Shown piece after piece: positions 36,780 to 46,377 of a stretch of 64,000 bases of DNA. The stretch spans positions 1-64,000 of the forward strand of contig NZ_BAABLF010000006.1 of the NCBI RefSeq assembly GCF_039544205.1, given 5' to 3'. The stretch is from Ferrimonas gelatinilytica (GTDB lineage: Bacteria; Pseudomonadota; Gammaproteobacteria; Enterobacterales; Shewanellaceae). Below the pieces are notes generated by a model. The model did no database searches, was not told the origin of the DNA, and was given only the letters and a program-made list of their open reading frames with translations. Position numbers and translations under genes: made by a program. Position 1 is the first letter of the stretch, and each line of letters opens with the position of its first letter.

Positions 36780-37607
36780 ATGAAAATCGATCTGCACTGC
36801 CACTCCCGGGCTTCGGATGGCACCTTGACACCGACGGAGCTGGTGATCCGGGCTCTCAATCAGCAGATCGACCTGCTGGCACTCACCGACCATGACTCCG
36901 TCGAGGGCCTGGCAGAGGCCCGGGCAGCGGCCGAGGGAAGCCCCCTGAGGGTGATCAGCGGCGTCGAGGTCTCCACCCGCTGGCACAGCTTCGATATCCA
37001 CGTGGTTGGGCTCGATTTCGACAGTGAGGACCCGGAGCTTCGGGCGCTCCTGCATCGCCAGGCCGACCAGCGTCGCCGCCGGGCCGAGACCATCGCCGAG
37101 AAGCTGACGAAGCGGCAGATCACCGGCACCCTTGAGGACGCACTGGGTTACGCGGATGGCGGCAGCGTTGGGCGCAGCCACTTCGCCCGGGTGCTGGTGG
37201 ACAGGGGGATCGTTGCTGCCAAGCAGGCAGCCTTCGACAAGTACCTGGGGCGGGGCCAAAGCGCCTATGTGCCCAACCAGTGGTGCACCATCGCCGAGGC
37301 GGTGACCCGCATTCAGGGCGCCGGGGGACTTGCGGTGTTGGCCCATCCGAGTAAATATCAATTATCGAACAAATGGTTACGAAAGCTGCTGGTGGAGTTT
37401 AAGGCGGCTGGTGGTGATGCCATGGAGGCGATCCACTGCCAGCAGAACCTGCAACAGCGACAATTTCTTCAGGCGCTGGCGTTGGAGTACGACCTGTTAA
37501 TCTCCGCCGGCTCCGATTTTCATTTTCCCTCCCGCTGGGTGGAACTGGGGCGTGGATTGACCCGGCCAGAGCAACCCGGCGTCTGGCACCAAAGAGGATG
37601 GGTGTAA
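36780..37607 (+). CDS. rnm: PHP-domain phosphoesterase, RNase AM (TrpH/YciV)
   Basis: A 275-residue PHP metallo-phosphoesterase. Metal ligands are visible in DLHCHSRASDG, LTDHDSVEG, ISGVEVS, LAHPSKY and SAGSDFHFPS. The E. coli enzyme is a 5'-3' exoribonuclease that trims 5' ends of rRNA and also acts on 3'-phosphorylated dinucleotides. It is divergent from the trp operon, as in many gammaproteobacteria, and is followed 3 bp later by yciO. Confidence 0.93.
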   Translation: MKIDLHCHSRASDGTLTPTELVIRALNQQIDLLALTDHDSVEGLAEARAAAEGSPLRVISGVEVSTRWHSFDIHVVGLDFDSEDPELRALLHRQADQRRRRAETIAEKLTKRQITGTLEDALGYADGGSVGRSHFARVLVDRGIVAAKQAAFDKYLGRGQSAYVPNQWCTIAEAVTRIQGAGGLAVLAHPSKYQLSNKWLRKLLVEFKAAGGDAMEAIHCQQNLQQRQFLQALALEYDLLISAGSDFHFPSRWVELGRGLTRPEQPGVWHQRGWV

Positions 37608-37610
37608 GGT

Positions 37611-38231
37611 ATGAGCCAATTTTTTCACGTCCACCCGGACAACCCGCAGGCGCGCCTGCTCAATCAGGCGGTGGCAATAATTAATAAAGGGGGGGTGATC
37701 GCCTACCCCACCGACTCCGGCTATGCGCTGGGCTGCCACATCGGCGACAAGAAGGCGCTGGACGCCATCTGCCGCATTCGCCAAATCAAGTCCGACCACA
37801 ACTTCACCCTGATGTGCCGGGACCAGGCCGAGCTCTCGCTCTATGCCCGGGTCGACAACACCGCCTTTCGGTTGTTGAAAAGCCACACGCCCGGCCCTTA
37901 CACCTTCATTTTCAAGGGCACCAAGGAGGTTCCCCGGCGTTTGCTCAACGAGAAACGCAAGACCATCGGCATCCGGGTGCCGGACAACCGCATCGCCCTG
38001 GCCCTGCTGGAGGCGCTGGGAGAGCCGTTGATGTCCACCAGCCTGATTCTGCCCGGGGAGAGCATCGCCGAGTCCGATCCCGAGGCGATCCGTGACCGCC
38101 TGGAGCGTCAGTTGGACCTCATCATTCATGGCGGGATCCTGAGCGAACAGCCCACCACGGTGGTCGATATGAGCGAGGACACGCCGCAGGTGGTCCGTCA
38201 CGGCGCCGGGGATCCCAGTGCCTTCGAATAA
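37611..38231 (+). CDS. yciO: YciO, Sua5/YrdC family protein
   Basis: A 206-residue protein of the YrdC-like dsRNA-binding fold. KGGVIAYPTDSGYALGC near residue 26, then KSDHNFTLMCRD, TPGPYTFIFKGTKEVPRR and RVPDNRIALALLEALGEPLMSTS match the family. It is related to, but distinct from, TsaC, which makes threonylcarbamoyl-adenylate for tRNA t6A. It lies in the rnm-yciO transcript. Confidence 0.93.
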   Translation: MSQFFHVHPDNPQARLLNQAVAIINKGGVIAYPTDSGYALGCHIGDKKALDAICRIRQIKSDHNFTLMCRDQAELSLYARVDNTAFRLLKSHTPGPYTFIFKGTKEVPRRLLNEKRKTIGIRVPDNRIALALLEALGEPLMSTSLILPGESIAESDPEAIRDRLERQLDLIIHGGILSEQPTTVVDMSEDTPQVVRHGAGDPSAFE

Positions 38232-38285
38232 AGCACTGACAAAGGCACGGCGCGTCCCTATAATGTCGCGTTTTTCCCACGGCCT

Positions 38286-39089
38286 ATGACCCAGTCCGAC
38301 GTCATGATCCAGCAACCCCTTCCCCTTGCGGTGGTCCGGGGTAAGCCGATCCATGAACCCCCGGCGGATCTCTTTATCCCGCCGGAGGCGCTTGAGGTGA
38401 TCCTGGAGGCGTTCGAGGGGCCGTTGGATCTGCTGCTTTACCTGATCCGCAAACAGAAGCTGGACATTCTCGACCTGCCGATCCTGATGATCACCCGTCA
38501 GTACATGGAATACATCGCCCTGATGGAGCAGATGAAGTTCGAGCTGGCGGCGGAGTACCTGGTGATGGCGGCGACCCTGGCGGAGATTAAATCCCGCCTG
38601 CTGCTGCCCCGTCCGGCGCCGGACGAGGAGGAGCAGGAGGACCCAAGGACCCTGCTGATCAAGCAGTTGCAGGCCTACGAGGTGATCAAACAGGCGGCAG
38701 AGGATCTGGACGCGCTACCGCGGGAGCAGCGGGACCTCTGGCCTGCGCGCGCGGCGCGGGACGCGAAGCTGGCGCCGGTGCAGATCCCCCCCCAGGTGGA
38801 CCTGGCCGAGCTGGTCCTGGCCCTGCGCCAGGTGGTGGCCAGGGCGGACCACTTCGAACACCACCAGATCGAAGCGGAGTCCCTCTCCACTCGGGAGCGG
38901 ATGAGCCGGATCCTGGCGATGCTGTCGAGTGAGCGCTTCACGCCTTTTTCCGAGCTGTTTACGCCACAGGAGGGACGTGCGGGGGTGGTGGTCAGCTTCC
39001 TGGCGATCCTGGAGCTGTGTAAAGAGCAACTGATCCAGCTGCAGCAGGCGGAACCGGGCAGCCAGATCCATGTTAGGGCAAAAGCATGA
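38286..39089 (+). CDS. scpA: segregation and condensation protein A
   Basis: A 267-residue kleisin. The N-terminal domain has FEGPLDLLLYLIRKQKLDILDLPI, followed by EYLVMAATLAEIKSRLLLPRP, a linker and a C-terminal winged helix (about 200-265) that would touch the SMC head. It works with ScpB and an SMC-type ATPase in chromosome segregation. It overlaps scpB by 4 bp. Confidence 0.95.
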   Translation: MTQSDVMIQQPLPLAVVRGKPIHEPPADLFIPPEALEVILEAFEGPLDLLLYLIRKQKLDILDLPILMITRQYMEYIALMEQMKFELAAEYLVMAATLAEIKSRLLLPRPAPDEEEQEDPRTLLIKQLQAYEVIKQAAEDLDALPREQRDLWPARAARDAKLAPVQIPPQVDLAELVLALRQVVARADHFEHHQIEAESLSTRERMSRILAMLSSERFTPFSELFTPQEGRAGVVVSFLAILELCKEQLIQLQQAEPGSQIHVRAKA

Positions 39090-39670
39090 ATCGTATTGGC
39101 GATGACCAGCTCAAGCAGCTTATCGAGGCGGCACTTTTCGTGGCAGAACAGCCATTGAGTGCCCGCCAGTTGAAGGAAACCGTGCTGGCCGAGTTCCAGG
39201 TCAGTCCGGCGCGGATCAATGCGGTGCTGGCGGATCTGGAGCTGGATTACCGGCCCCGGGGCATCCAACTGGTGAAGGTGGCGGGGGGCTATCGCTTCCA
39301 GAGCCACCCGGATCTCAGCCCCCAGCTCAGTGCGCTGTGGCAGGAGCGGTCGCCCCGTTACTCCCGTGCCCTGCTGGAGACCCTGGCGTTGATCGCCTAT
39401 CGTCAACCCATCACCCGTGGCGAGATTGAGCGGGTTCGCGGGGTGTCGGTGGGGGCAAACTTGATCCGGACCCTGACCGAACGGGGCTGGGTGCGCATCG
39501 TAGGGCACAAAGAGGTGCCCGGCCGGCCGGCGCTCTACGCGACGACCGATGAATTTTTGCAATACTTTTGTCTGGACAGCTTGGCCGAGCTGCCGCCCCT
39601 GGAAGATGAGCAGGCGCTGCAGGCGCTGTTTGGCCAGAGTGCGGCGGACACCGAGTCCCCGATACATTAA
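39086..39670 (+). CDS. scpB: segregation and condensation protein B
   Basis: A 194-residue protein with two winged-helix domains. IEAALFVAEQPLSARQLKETV opens the first, and the second has LLETLALIAYRQPITRGEIERVRGVS and GHKEVPGRPALYATTDEFL. It forms a dimer that binds the ScpA linker. It follows scpA by ATGA overlap and precedes rluB by 11 bp. Confidence 0.95.
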   Translation: MNRIGDDQLKQLIEAALFVAEQPLSARQLKETVLAEFQVSPARINAVLADLELDYRPRGIQLVKVAGGYRFQSHPDLSPQLSALWQERSPRYSRALLETLALIAYRQPITRGEIERVRGVSVGANLIRTLTERGWVRIVGHKEVPGRPALYATTDEFLQYFCLDSLAELPPLEDEQALQALFGQSAADTESPIH

Positions 39671-39681
39671 AGAAGAGATTA

Positions 39682-40554
39682 ATGAGCGAGAAACTACAGA
39701 AAGTACTAGCTCGTGCAGGTCATGGCTCCCGTCGTGAGATGGAGGTGATGATCGCCGCTGGACGTGTCAGCATCGATGGCAAGGTGGCCAAACTCGGTGA
39801 TCGAGTGGATGGCAGTGCCGATCTCAAGGTGCGGATCGACGGCCATACGGTTTCCCTGAAAGGGGAACAGGATGTGATCTGCCGGGTGCTGGCTTACTAC
39901 AAGCCGGAGGGGGAGCTGTGCAGCCGCATCGATCCCCAGGGGCGCCCGACGGTATTTGACCGTCTGCCCAAGGTCAAAGACAGCCGCTGGGTGGCGGTGG
40001 GCCGCCTGGATATCAATACCTCCGGGCTGTTGCTGTTCACCACCGACGGTGAGCTGGCCAACCGCTTGATGCACCCCTCCCGGGAAGTGGAGCGCGAGTA
40101 CGCCATCCGCGTCTTTGGTGAGGTCGATGACGAGATGCTTAACCGCTTGCGCAAGGGGGTTGAGCTGGAGGATGGCCTGGCCAAGTTCAAGCGGCTCCAC
40201 CGCGTCGGCGGCGAGGGGATCAACACCTGGTACCACGGTGTCCTGTCCGAGGGTCGTAACCGCGAGGTGCGCCGGATGTGGGAGAGCCAGGAGGTGCAGG
40301 TCAGCCGTCTGATGCGGATCCGCTACGGCGATATCCCGCTGCCCAAGGGCTTGCCCCGCGGGGGATGGATGGAGCTGCCGCTGGAGCAGGTCAACTACCT
40401 GCGCACCCTGGTCGAGATGGCGCCGGAGAGCCGCACCCTGCTGTCCCAGGACAAGGTGGGTCAGCGTCGCCAGAAGAGCCTGAAGACCAACAAGATCCGC
40501 CGGGCGGTAAGCCGCCATCGCGGCCGTGCCGCTACCCCGAAGCGGGGCAAGTAG
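39682..40554 (+). CDS. rluB: 23S rRNA pseudouridine2605 synthase
   Basis: A 290-residue protein of the RsuA family. The S4 domain covers about residues 1-60. The catalytic Asp is in VGRLDINTSGLLLFTTDGELANRL near residue 110, and GRNREVRRMWE follows. The C-terminal 40 residues are highly basic (RRQKSLKTNKIRRAVSRHRG), as in other RluB proteins. It modifies helix 93 of 23S rRNA. It is cotranscribed with scpAB and ends at a strong terminator. Confidence 0.94.
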   Translation: MSEKLQKVLARAGHGSRREMEVMIAAGRVSIDGKVAKLGDRVDGSADLKVRIDGHTVSLKGEQDVICRVLAYYKPEGELCSRIDPQGRPTVFDRLPKVKDSRWVAVGRLDINTSGLLLFTTDGELANRLMHPSREVEREYAIRVFGEVDDEMLNRLRKGVELEDGLAKFKRLHRVGGEGINTWYHGVLSEGRNREVRRMWESQEVQVSRLMRIRYGDIPLPKGLPRGGWMELPLEQVNYLRTLVEMAPESRTLLSQDKVGQRRQKSLKTNKIRRAVSRHRGRAATPKRGK

Positions 40555-40591
40555 CGCCTCAATAGGGCTGAAAGCCCAGTGAGGAAAAGAG

Positions 40592-40618
40592 AAAAGGCAG
40601 CCAGTGGCTGCCTTTTTT
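40592..40618 (+). terminator. terminator after rluB
   Basis: AAAAGGCAGCCA and TGGCTGCCTTTTTT form a compact hairpin with a T-run. A-residues on the other side could serve yciK on the minus strand. Confidence 0.9.
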
Positions 40619-40633
40619 GATCCTTCGAGTGGA

Positions 40634-41380
40634 TCAGCGCTTGGGCTGGGCGTCCAGGCTCTGGCCATTGACCGCTACGCTGTCGTCGCTCATCAGGTAG
40701 AGGTAGAGTGGCATCAGATCTTCGGGGGTCTTGAGGTTCTGGGGATCCTCTGCCGGGAACGCGGTGGCGCGCATCTTGGTGCGGGTGGCGCCCGGGTTGA
40801 TGCAGTTGGCCCGCAGGGTGGAACCGGCCAGTTCATCGGCCAGGGTCTCCATCATCCCCTCGGTGGCGAACTTGGAGATGGCATAGGGGCCCCAGTAGGC
40901 CCGGCCGGTGCGGCCCACGCCGGAACTGGTAAAGACGATGGAGCCGTGTTCGGCCAGGCGCAAAACCGGCATCAGGGACTTGGCCATCAGGAAGTTAGCG
41001 GTGACGTTAACCTGCATCACCTCGTTGAACATCTCACTGTCGATCTGATCGAAGGGGGTGAGGGCACCCAGTACCGAGGCGTTGAGCAGCAATCCGTCCA
41101 GTCGTCCGAACTGCTCCTCCAGGGTGACGGCCAGGTCGCGGTAGTTCTGCTCGGTGGCACCCTTCATATCCAGTGGCACGATGGCCGGCTCGGGAGCGCC
41201 GCTGGCGACGATCTCATCATATACCGCCTCCAGCTTGTTGGTGCTGCGCCCCAGGAGAATGACGGTGGCGCCGTGGGCGGCGTAGGTCAGTGCCGCCGTG
41301 CGGCCGATACCGGCTCCGGCGCCGGTGACCAGGATCACTTTGTCCTTGAGGGCATCGTTTTCGGCTTGATATTCCAACAT
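40634..41380 (-). CDS. yciK: short-chain dehydrogenase YciK
   Basis: A 248-residue classical SDR. The cofactor motif is TGAGAGIGRTAA near residue 20, NASVLG follows, and the catalytic Ser-Tyr-Lys is in SSGVGRTGRAYWGPYAISK near residues 146-163. The end CINPGATRTKMRA and LYLYLMSDDS match YciK. The substrate is unknown. It is convergent with rluB. Confidence 0.93.
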   Translation of the reverse strand: MLEYQAENDALKDKVILVTGAGAGIGRTAALTYAAHGATVILLGRSTNKLEAVYDEIVASGAPEPAIVPLDMKGATEQNYRDLAVTLEEQFGRLDGLLLNASVLGALTPFDQIDSEMFNEVMQVNVTANFLMAKSLMPVLRLAEHGSIVFTSSGVGRTGRAYWGPYAISKFATEGMMETLADELAGSTLRANCINPGATRTKMRATAFPAEDPQNLKTPEDLMPLYLYLMSDDSVAVNGQSLDAQPKR

Positions 41381-41640
41381 GAGAACTTCCTGCTTAAGGC
41401 TGAAATCGTCGAGATTTTCGTTGTTATTTATTGGGTCGAAACGGGGGCGGCCACTGGTCGGAGCTTAGCGCCGACGAATGCTAAACAAATGTTTTTAAAG
41501 TGTAGCTAAGCATTGGATTCTGCGTTACTTTCCCTAGGGAAGGAGTCAGTCCAGAGTGTATCGGGGCCGCGATATCGCCCGATATTGTGACCAATACTGG
41601 GCTGGAAAACAAAATAAAAGCAAAGGACTGGGGAGATAAG

Positions 41641-44169
41641 ATGAAACGCTTGATGCTGAGTGTTGCCATTACATCCGCGCTGGGGTTGGCTGGCTGTAAC
41701 GGTGACAGCCACCAGGAGGTGATCGAGAAGACGCCCACACCGACCCCGCTGTCACGTATTGTGTTCGATCCCGGGGCAGGGGAGGTCGCTCTGCCCAGCG
41801 ACCTGCTGTTCTCCGGCACACCGGATGGAACCCTGCAGATCCCGGGCGAGGCCGAGAGCGGCGATTACACCGATCCGCAGATCGCCCTTGGGGCCCTGGA
41901 TGGCTGGTCTACCCAGATGCCGATGGTGATCGAAGTGGCCCCGGGCGGCAGCGATATCATGCTGGATCCCGCCTCCGCCGTGGCCCCCGGTGCGGTGCGC
42001 CTGTTTGAGGTGACCTTGGGCGGCCCGCTGTCGACGGACCCTGAGTGTGCCGCCGGCGAATCCCTGACCATCTGCAAAGTGGGTGAAGAGCTGGTGGCCG
42101 GCATCGACTTCACCGTGGTGCCCAGTGGCAACAGTATCAACGTGGTGCCCCTGATACCGCTGGCACCGGCCTCCAGCTATGCGGTGGTCACCACCTCACT
42201 GCTGAGCGACAGCACCGGTGTCGCCATTGCGCCCTCCACCACCTACGAACTGCTTAAGGCGGACATCGAGGAAGCCCCTCTGGTTACGCCGGATCAGCGT
42301 CTGCTGCAGGGACTGGTGAACAACTATGAAAACAGCCTGGCGTCGGCCCACTCGGTGGATAAGGAGAGCATCACCTACAGCGGTGTGTTCACCACCCAGT
42401 CGGTGCAGGACGTGGTGGCCACAACGGCACTGCTGATGGCCGATGGCCTGCAGCCGGAACCGCAGCGGGCGATCTCGCCGCTGTTTGCCCCGGTCTGGAC
42501 GGCGACGCCGATGCCCACCGGCCTGACCGCGGCGGACAGGCTCGGTTTGAAGCAGAACGGCGTCTGCATGGACGAGATCTGCATGATGGCGGATATGGCG
42601 GATATCTACGCCGCGGAACTGTCGCTGCCCTACCTGCAGAGCTTCCCCACCGAAGCCAATGGCGGTGCGGTGGATGGCCGCTTCCTGGCATTTGGGGACA
42701 GCCCCGTGGCGGTGCTTCAGGCGGTGCAGGGCGGCACCCTGAGCCAGGAGAGGTTTGAAGCTCAGGCTGAGGCTCAGGGGATCGACCCCCAGGCGGCTCT
42801 GGCGGATCCCCGCCTGTTGGTGGGCGGTCAGTTCCTGCTGGATGACGGCACACCGGCGGATCCCACCCGTCACCTGACTCGGTTCAACCCACTGGCCAAC
42901 CCCTGTGGCGGCGTGGACCTGCAAAGCTGCGTCACCGGCGGGCAGATGCGGGATCGCGTACCGGTTCAGATCACCCTGCCCAATGCCGAAAAGCTGGCGG
43001 CCTTCTACGCCAGCCAGGGAGTACCGAACTGGACGCCACCGGCGGCCGGCTGGCCGGTCTCGGTGAACCTGCACGGCCTGGGCATGGCCAAGGAGTTGAC
43101 CCTGCCGGTGGCGGGCGCCTACACATTGGCGGGGATCGCCACCGTCTCCATCGACATGCCCCTGCATGGCGAGCGTTCCAAGTTGCTGGACCCAACCACG
43201 GGAGCCTTCCAGGTGTCCGCAACGGATCCCTCGGTTGGTGATCTGCTGGGCGTGCCCTATTTCGCCAACGGCAACCCGCTGAACTTCGTCAATATCGCCA
43301 GCTCCCTGTCGACCCGGGATAACTTCCGCCAGGGGGTGATCGACCACCTCGGGCTGCGTCTGGCGCTGACCGCCCTGACCCAGGGCCAGATGATGGCGGG
43401 TGCCCAGCCCACCTTCGACATGACCCGGGTTAGCCTTCAGGGGCTGAGTCTCGGGGCGATCGTCGGTACCTCGGTGACCGCTTACGCCAACAGCTGGGAT
43501 CCCGCCATGGGAACCAATCCCTACGCCCTGGTGAACGCCAGTCTGGTGGCCCCGGATGGCGGCTTGGCCGGCTCCTTTGTTGGCTCTGCCACCTTCGGCC
43601 CTTTGCTGCTCACCTCTCTGGTGGCAGAGCTGGCGCCGGAGTGCATCGATCCGAACAGTGGCAGTATCGTTGAATCGCCGGAGTGCGCTGCGGTTGTGGC
43701 GCAGGTGAAATCCGACGTGATTCCACAGTTTGTCTTTGCCGTTCAGACCGCGGTGGACTCTATGGACTCCATCAACCATGCGGCTCAGCTCAAAGCCACT
43801 CAGACGCCGGTCCACCTGATTGCGGTGGTTGGGGATCTGGCCACTGGCGGCTCCAACCCGCCGGATCAGGTGTTGCCCAACGCAGTGGAAGGTTTCCCGC
43901 TCTCCGGCACCGAGCAGTTTATCCGTGTATTGGGACTGCCCAACATCACCGAGACCACCCAGGATGGCGCCGGTCGTGTGAGTGGCGCGGTGCGCTTCAG
44001 TAAGGGCCACCACAGCTCCCTGATCAGCCCGACCACCTCCACCCCGGGGGTAGATCCAAACGATGCGGTTCGGGCCACCATCGAGATGCAGACCCAGGTG
44101 GTGGATCATGCCCGGACCGGGGGGCGCACCATCAGTATTTCGGATCCCGGCGTCATCGCCGCCGAGTAA
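41641..44169 (+). CDS. VolA/Pla-1/Cef-type extracellular lipase lipoprotein
   Basis: An 842-residue lipoprotein. The signal peptide ends in the lipobox LGLAGC, with the acylated Cys near residue 19. An N-terminal beta-rich region with repeated acidic and Pro-rich segments precedes a C-terminal alpha/beta-hydrolase part with the nucleophile elbow GLSLG (in SLQGLSLGAIVGTS, about residue 603). In Vibrio VolA is a surface-exposed lysophospholipase. I start at the ATG at 41641 because the lipobox then sits at the expected distance. Confidence 0.87.
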   Translation: MKRLMLSVAITSALGLAGCNGDSHQEVIEKTPTPTPLSRIVFDPGAGEVALPSDLLFSGTPDGTLQIPGEAESGDYTDPQIALGALDGWSTQMPMVIEVAPGGSDIMLDPASAVAPGAVRLFEVTLGGPLSTDPECAAGESLTICKVGEELVAGIDFTVVPSGNSINVVPLIPLAPASSYAVVTTSLLSDSTGVAIAPSTTYELLKADIEEAPLVTPDQRLLQGLVNNYENSLASAHSVDKESITYSGVFTTQSVQDVVATTALLMADGLQPEPQRAISPLFAPVWTATPMPTGLTAADRLGLKQNGVCMDEICMMADMADIYAAELSLPYLQSFPTEANGGAVDGRFLAFGDSPVAVLQAVQGGTLSQERFEAQAEAQGIDPQAALADPRLLVGGQFLLDDGTPADPTRHLTRFNPLANPCGGVDLQSCVTGGQMRDRVPVQITLPNAEKLAAFYASQGVPNWTPPAAGWPVSVNLHGLGMAKELTLPVAGAYTLAGIATVSIDMPLHGERSKLLDPTTGAFQVSATDPSVGDLLGVPYFANGNPLNFVNIASSLSTRDNFRQGVIDHLGLRLALTALTQGQMMAGAQPTFDMTRVSLQGLSLGAIVGTSVTAYANSWDPAMGTNPYALVNASLVAPDGGLAGSFVGSATFGPLLLTSLVAELAPECIDPNSGSIVESPECAAVVAQVKSDVIPQFVFAVQTAVDSMDSINHAAQLKATQTPVHLIAVVGDLATGGSNPPDQVLPNAVEGFPLSGTEQFIRVLGLPNITETTQDGAGRVSGAVRFSKGHHSSLISPTTSTPGVDPNDAVRATIEMQTQVVDHARTGGRTISISDPGVIAAE

Positions 44170-44185
44170 GGCGAAAGTGCAGCAG

Positions 44186-44214
44186 AAGCCCGGCAATTGC
44201 CGGGCTTTTTCTTT
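44186..44214 (+). terminator. terminator after the VolA-type lipase gene
   Basis: AAGCCCGGCA and TGCCGGGCTT form a hairpin followed by TTTCTTT, 16 bp past the stop. Confidence 0.9.
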
Positions 44215-44250
44215 CGAACTTTCAAAGGGATTCGGTACACTGGGAGCAGA

Positions 44251-45297
44251 ATGCTCTGGAGGATGAACATCTTGGAATTTATACATGAATATGGCCTGTT
44301 CCTGGCCAAGGCGGTCACCGTAGTCATGGCGATCGGGGCCCTGGTGGTGGTGATCGCTGCGGCGGGGCGCAGCCAGAAGGGCCAGAAAGGCTCGTTGAAG
44401 ATCCATGACCTGTCGGAGAGGCTGGAACACTACCAGCAGCAGCTCGAGGCGGAGCTGTTTGGCGATGATGCCCTCAAGGCCAAGGAGAAGGCGCGCAAAG
44501 CGGAGCGCAAGGCGAAGGAGAAGGCGCAGAAGGGGCAGGAGCGTCAGGGCCGTCTCTTCGTCATCGACTTCAAGGCCGGTATCGATGCCGCCCAGGTGGC
44601 CAGCCTGAGGGAGGAGATCTCCGCCCTGCTGATGGTGGCGGAGCCCAAGGATGAGGTGCTGGTGCGGGTGGAGAGCGGGGGCGGCATGGTGCATGCCTAC
44701 GGCCTGGCCGCCAGTCAGCTGAACCGGATCCGGGAAGCCAACATCCCCCTGACCATCGCGGTGGACAAGGTGGCCGCCTCCGGCGGTTACATGATGGCCT
44801 GCGTGGCCAACAAGGTGATTGCAGCGCCCTTTGCCATTGTCGGCTCAATCGGGGTGATCGCCCAGTTGCCCAACTTCAACCGCCTGCTCAAGCGCAACGA
44901 CATCGAGTTTGAGCAGCACACCGCCGGTGAGTTCAAGCGCACCCTGACTCTGTTTGGCGAGAACACCGATGAGGCGCGGGCCAAGTTCCGCGAGGAGCTG
45001 GAGCACACCCATGAGCTGTTCAAGCAGTTCGTGGGCAAGTACCGGCCGCAGCTGGACCTGAGCAAGGTGGCCACCGGGGAGCACTGGTTTGGTCACCAGG
45101 CGCTGGAACTGGATCTGGTGGATGAGCTCTCCACCTCAGACGATTTCCTGATGGCCAAGAGCAAGGAGAAGCCGGTGCTTCAGCTGGAGTATGTCGAGAA
45201 GAAGAACCTCGCCAAACGCCTTGGCAAAGGCGCGGAAGGGGCGCTGGAGGGCGCGATGCTGAAGCTGGCCGAATGGGGCCAGGGCAGTACCCGATGA
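44251..45297 (+). CDS. sohB: S49 family inner-membrane protease SohB
   Basis: A 348-residue protein (349 in E. coli). One N-terminal helix (about 14-40) and a charged Lys/Glu-rich coiled region (60-105) precede the ClpP-like S49 domain. That domain has ESGGGMVHAYGLAASQL, the nucleophile Ser in DKVAASGGYMMACV and the general-base Lys in the following region. Two starts compete: ATG 44251 with GGGAG at proper spacing, and ATG 44263 with GGAGG directly against it. I use the first. Confidence 0.92.
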   Translation: MLWRMNILEFIHEYGLFLAKAVTVVMAIGALVVVIAAAGRSQKGQKGSLKIHDLSERLEHYQQQLEAELFGDDALKAKEKARKAERKAKEKAQKGQERQGRLFVIDFKAGIDAAQVASLREEISALLMVAEPKDEVLVRVESGGGMVHAYGLAASQLNRIREANIPLTIAVDKVAASGGYMMACVANKVIAAPFAIVGSIGVIAQLPNFNRLLKRNDIEFEQHTAGEFKRTLTLFGENTDEARAKFREELEHTHELFKQFVGKYRPQLDLSKVATGEHWFGHQALELDLVDELSTSDDFLMAKSKEKPVLQLEYVEKKNLAKRLGKGAEGALEGAMLKLAEWGQGSTR

Positions 45298-45315
45298 GGC
45301 GGAGGCCGCGTTAAC

Positions 45316-45912
45316 TTTTGTCCCCGCAGCCAGGCTGCGGGGAGCCTTTCTCACTCTCTTCCCTATCCCCTGCGGAGCTAAGACTTACTCCGCTTTCTCC
45401 CACCCGGTACCGACAATACGCACTTAATTCTGAGGGATCTGTCGGCTCCCAAAGCCCGGTTGCCAAGCCGGGTTTGATGCCGTAAGTTATTGAAAATAAT
45501 CGATGATGGATTCGATAGGGAAGTTCGCAAGCTAACCAAGATGGGAAGGTTCCTTGGTTGGGCCCTAGAAGGTCGTCGGGGCATTGAGCCCGCCCACAGC
45601 GGTGTTGAATGGGTTCTGTCTCTTTATACAGTTATCAATCCGCCGATGAAAAAGATCAAACCGTTGCGCGGTATCGCCGTGTGGTTTAATTCGCCTAAAA
45701 AACAGAGGGGTTAAGCTCAATCCCATTTTTTATCAGTCAGTTAACTGTAAGTAACCGCTAGCTTATCTGGCAACAATTCACCGTGGTTCTCACTTTCACC
45801 AATAGCCGATGGTAAAGATTGGCCAGTAAACCTCTAAAAATCTGGATGTTGGGGCGGGCCTGCCGGCGAAGCGCCAGCGGGGTAAGTGGGAATTCCGAAT
45901 AATATACTGTTA
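45316..45912 (+). repeat. 597-bp direct repeat, copy A: candidate attI-like leader
   Basis: This block matches 52732-53330 almost throughout, with scattered substitutions and small indels. It opens with the hairpin CCCCGCAGCCAGGCTGCGGGG (45322-45342), contains an SOS-box-like palindrome at 45616-45631, and ends at TATACTGTTA, where the sequence diverges exactly at a GTTA core and the first cassette begins. Frames inside it are not kept between the copies, so it is probably non-coding. I interpret it as the attI and leader region of an integron. No integrase gene is present beside it. Confidence 0.7.
45612..45635. promoter_or_regulatory. SOS (LexA)-box-like palindrome in copy A
   Basis: CTGTctctttatACAG at 45616-45631 matches the gammaproteobacterial LexA pattern CTGT-N8-ACAG, with TT on each flank. 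The corresponding site in copy B is closer to consensus. Confidence 0.55.
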
Positions 45913-45919
45913 TGTTTTT

Positions 45920-46273
45920 ATGAGAATACTGATAATTTCGTTAATGTTTTTTAGCCTTAGTGGGCATGCTTGTAAGCTTAATCCTGAGTATAAGAAACTG
46001 CGCGCAGAGTTAACTAAGGAAGTACGTGAACCATATAATTCATGTATAAAATCTACTCGTGCCTACTTTTTTTATAAAGCCGTTGCAAAGTGCGAACAGG
46101 AAGGGCGAGGTAAAGATATATCCGGTGGGTGCTACCATGTTGTTGGTTATGAAGAAACTCATGATGAATCTGAGTTAAATCATTGCAAAGTTTTAAAACC
46201 AACAACAGAAGAATTTGTAGCTCTTTTAAAGGCTAACGCAGAACATCAAACTATCAAAAGGTGCTTGGAGTAG
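45920..46273 (+). CDS. cassette A1: small exported Cys-containing protein, unknown
   Basis: A 117-residue protein starting MRILIISLMFFSLSGHACKL, a signal peptide probably cut after HA. The mature part has about five Cys (including CIKSTRAY, KCEQEG, GGCYHV), a pattern suiting disulfide bonds in the periplasm. The codon use is AT-rich, unlike sohB. It starts a few bases after the recombination core of copy A and is followed by an attC site, so it is a gene cassette in first position. The function is unknown. Confidence 0.7.
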   Translation: MRILIISLMFFSLSGHACKLNPEYKKLRAELTKEVREPYNSCIKSTRAYFFYKAVAKCEQEGRGKDISGGCYHVVGYEETHDESELNHCKVLKPTTEEFVALLKANAEHQTIKRCLE

Positions 46274-46280
46274 CTCAAAA

Positions 46281-46377
46281 CATAACAAGTCACTCAAAAG
46301 GACAAATAACAGTTGGTTTTTGCTCCTTCGTCGCTTATTTTAACCAACTATTATTTGCCTCTTAGTGAGGCGTTATG
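46281..46377 (+). other. attC site of cassette A1
   Basis: The R' box CATAACAAG is complementary to the R'' box GCGTTATG, and TCACT pairs with AGTGA just inside. The centre GTTGGTtttTGCTCC... folds back on ...TTAACCAAC. The sequence before R' (AAAACATAAC) mirrors the start of the same cassette (GTTATGTTTT), as expected for a circularised cassette. Confidence 0.85.

Noticed and set aside
42196..44694. An 832-codon open frame antisense to the VolA-type lipase
   Set aside because: Composition is His/Gln/Arg-rich and follows the codon periodicity of the lipase gene; it also runs over the lipase terminator and into sohB.
45490..45714. A 74-codon open frame inside repeat copy A
   Set aside because: The same frame is interrupted by stops and indels in copy B although the DNA is conserved, so selection is not on this protein.
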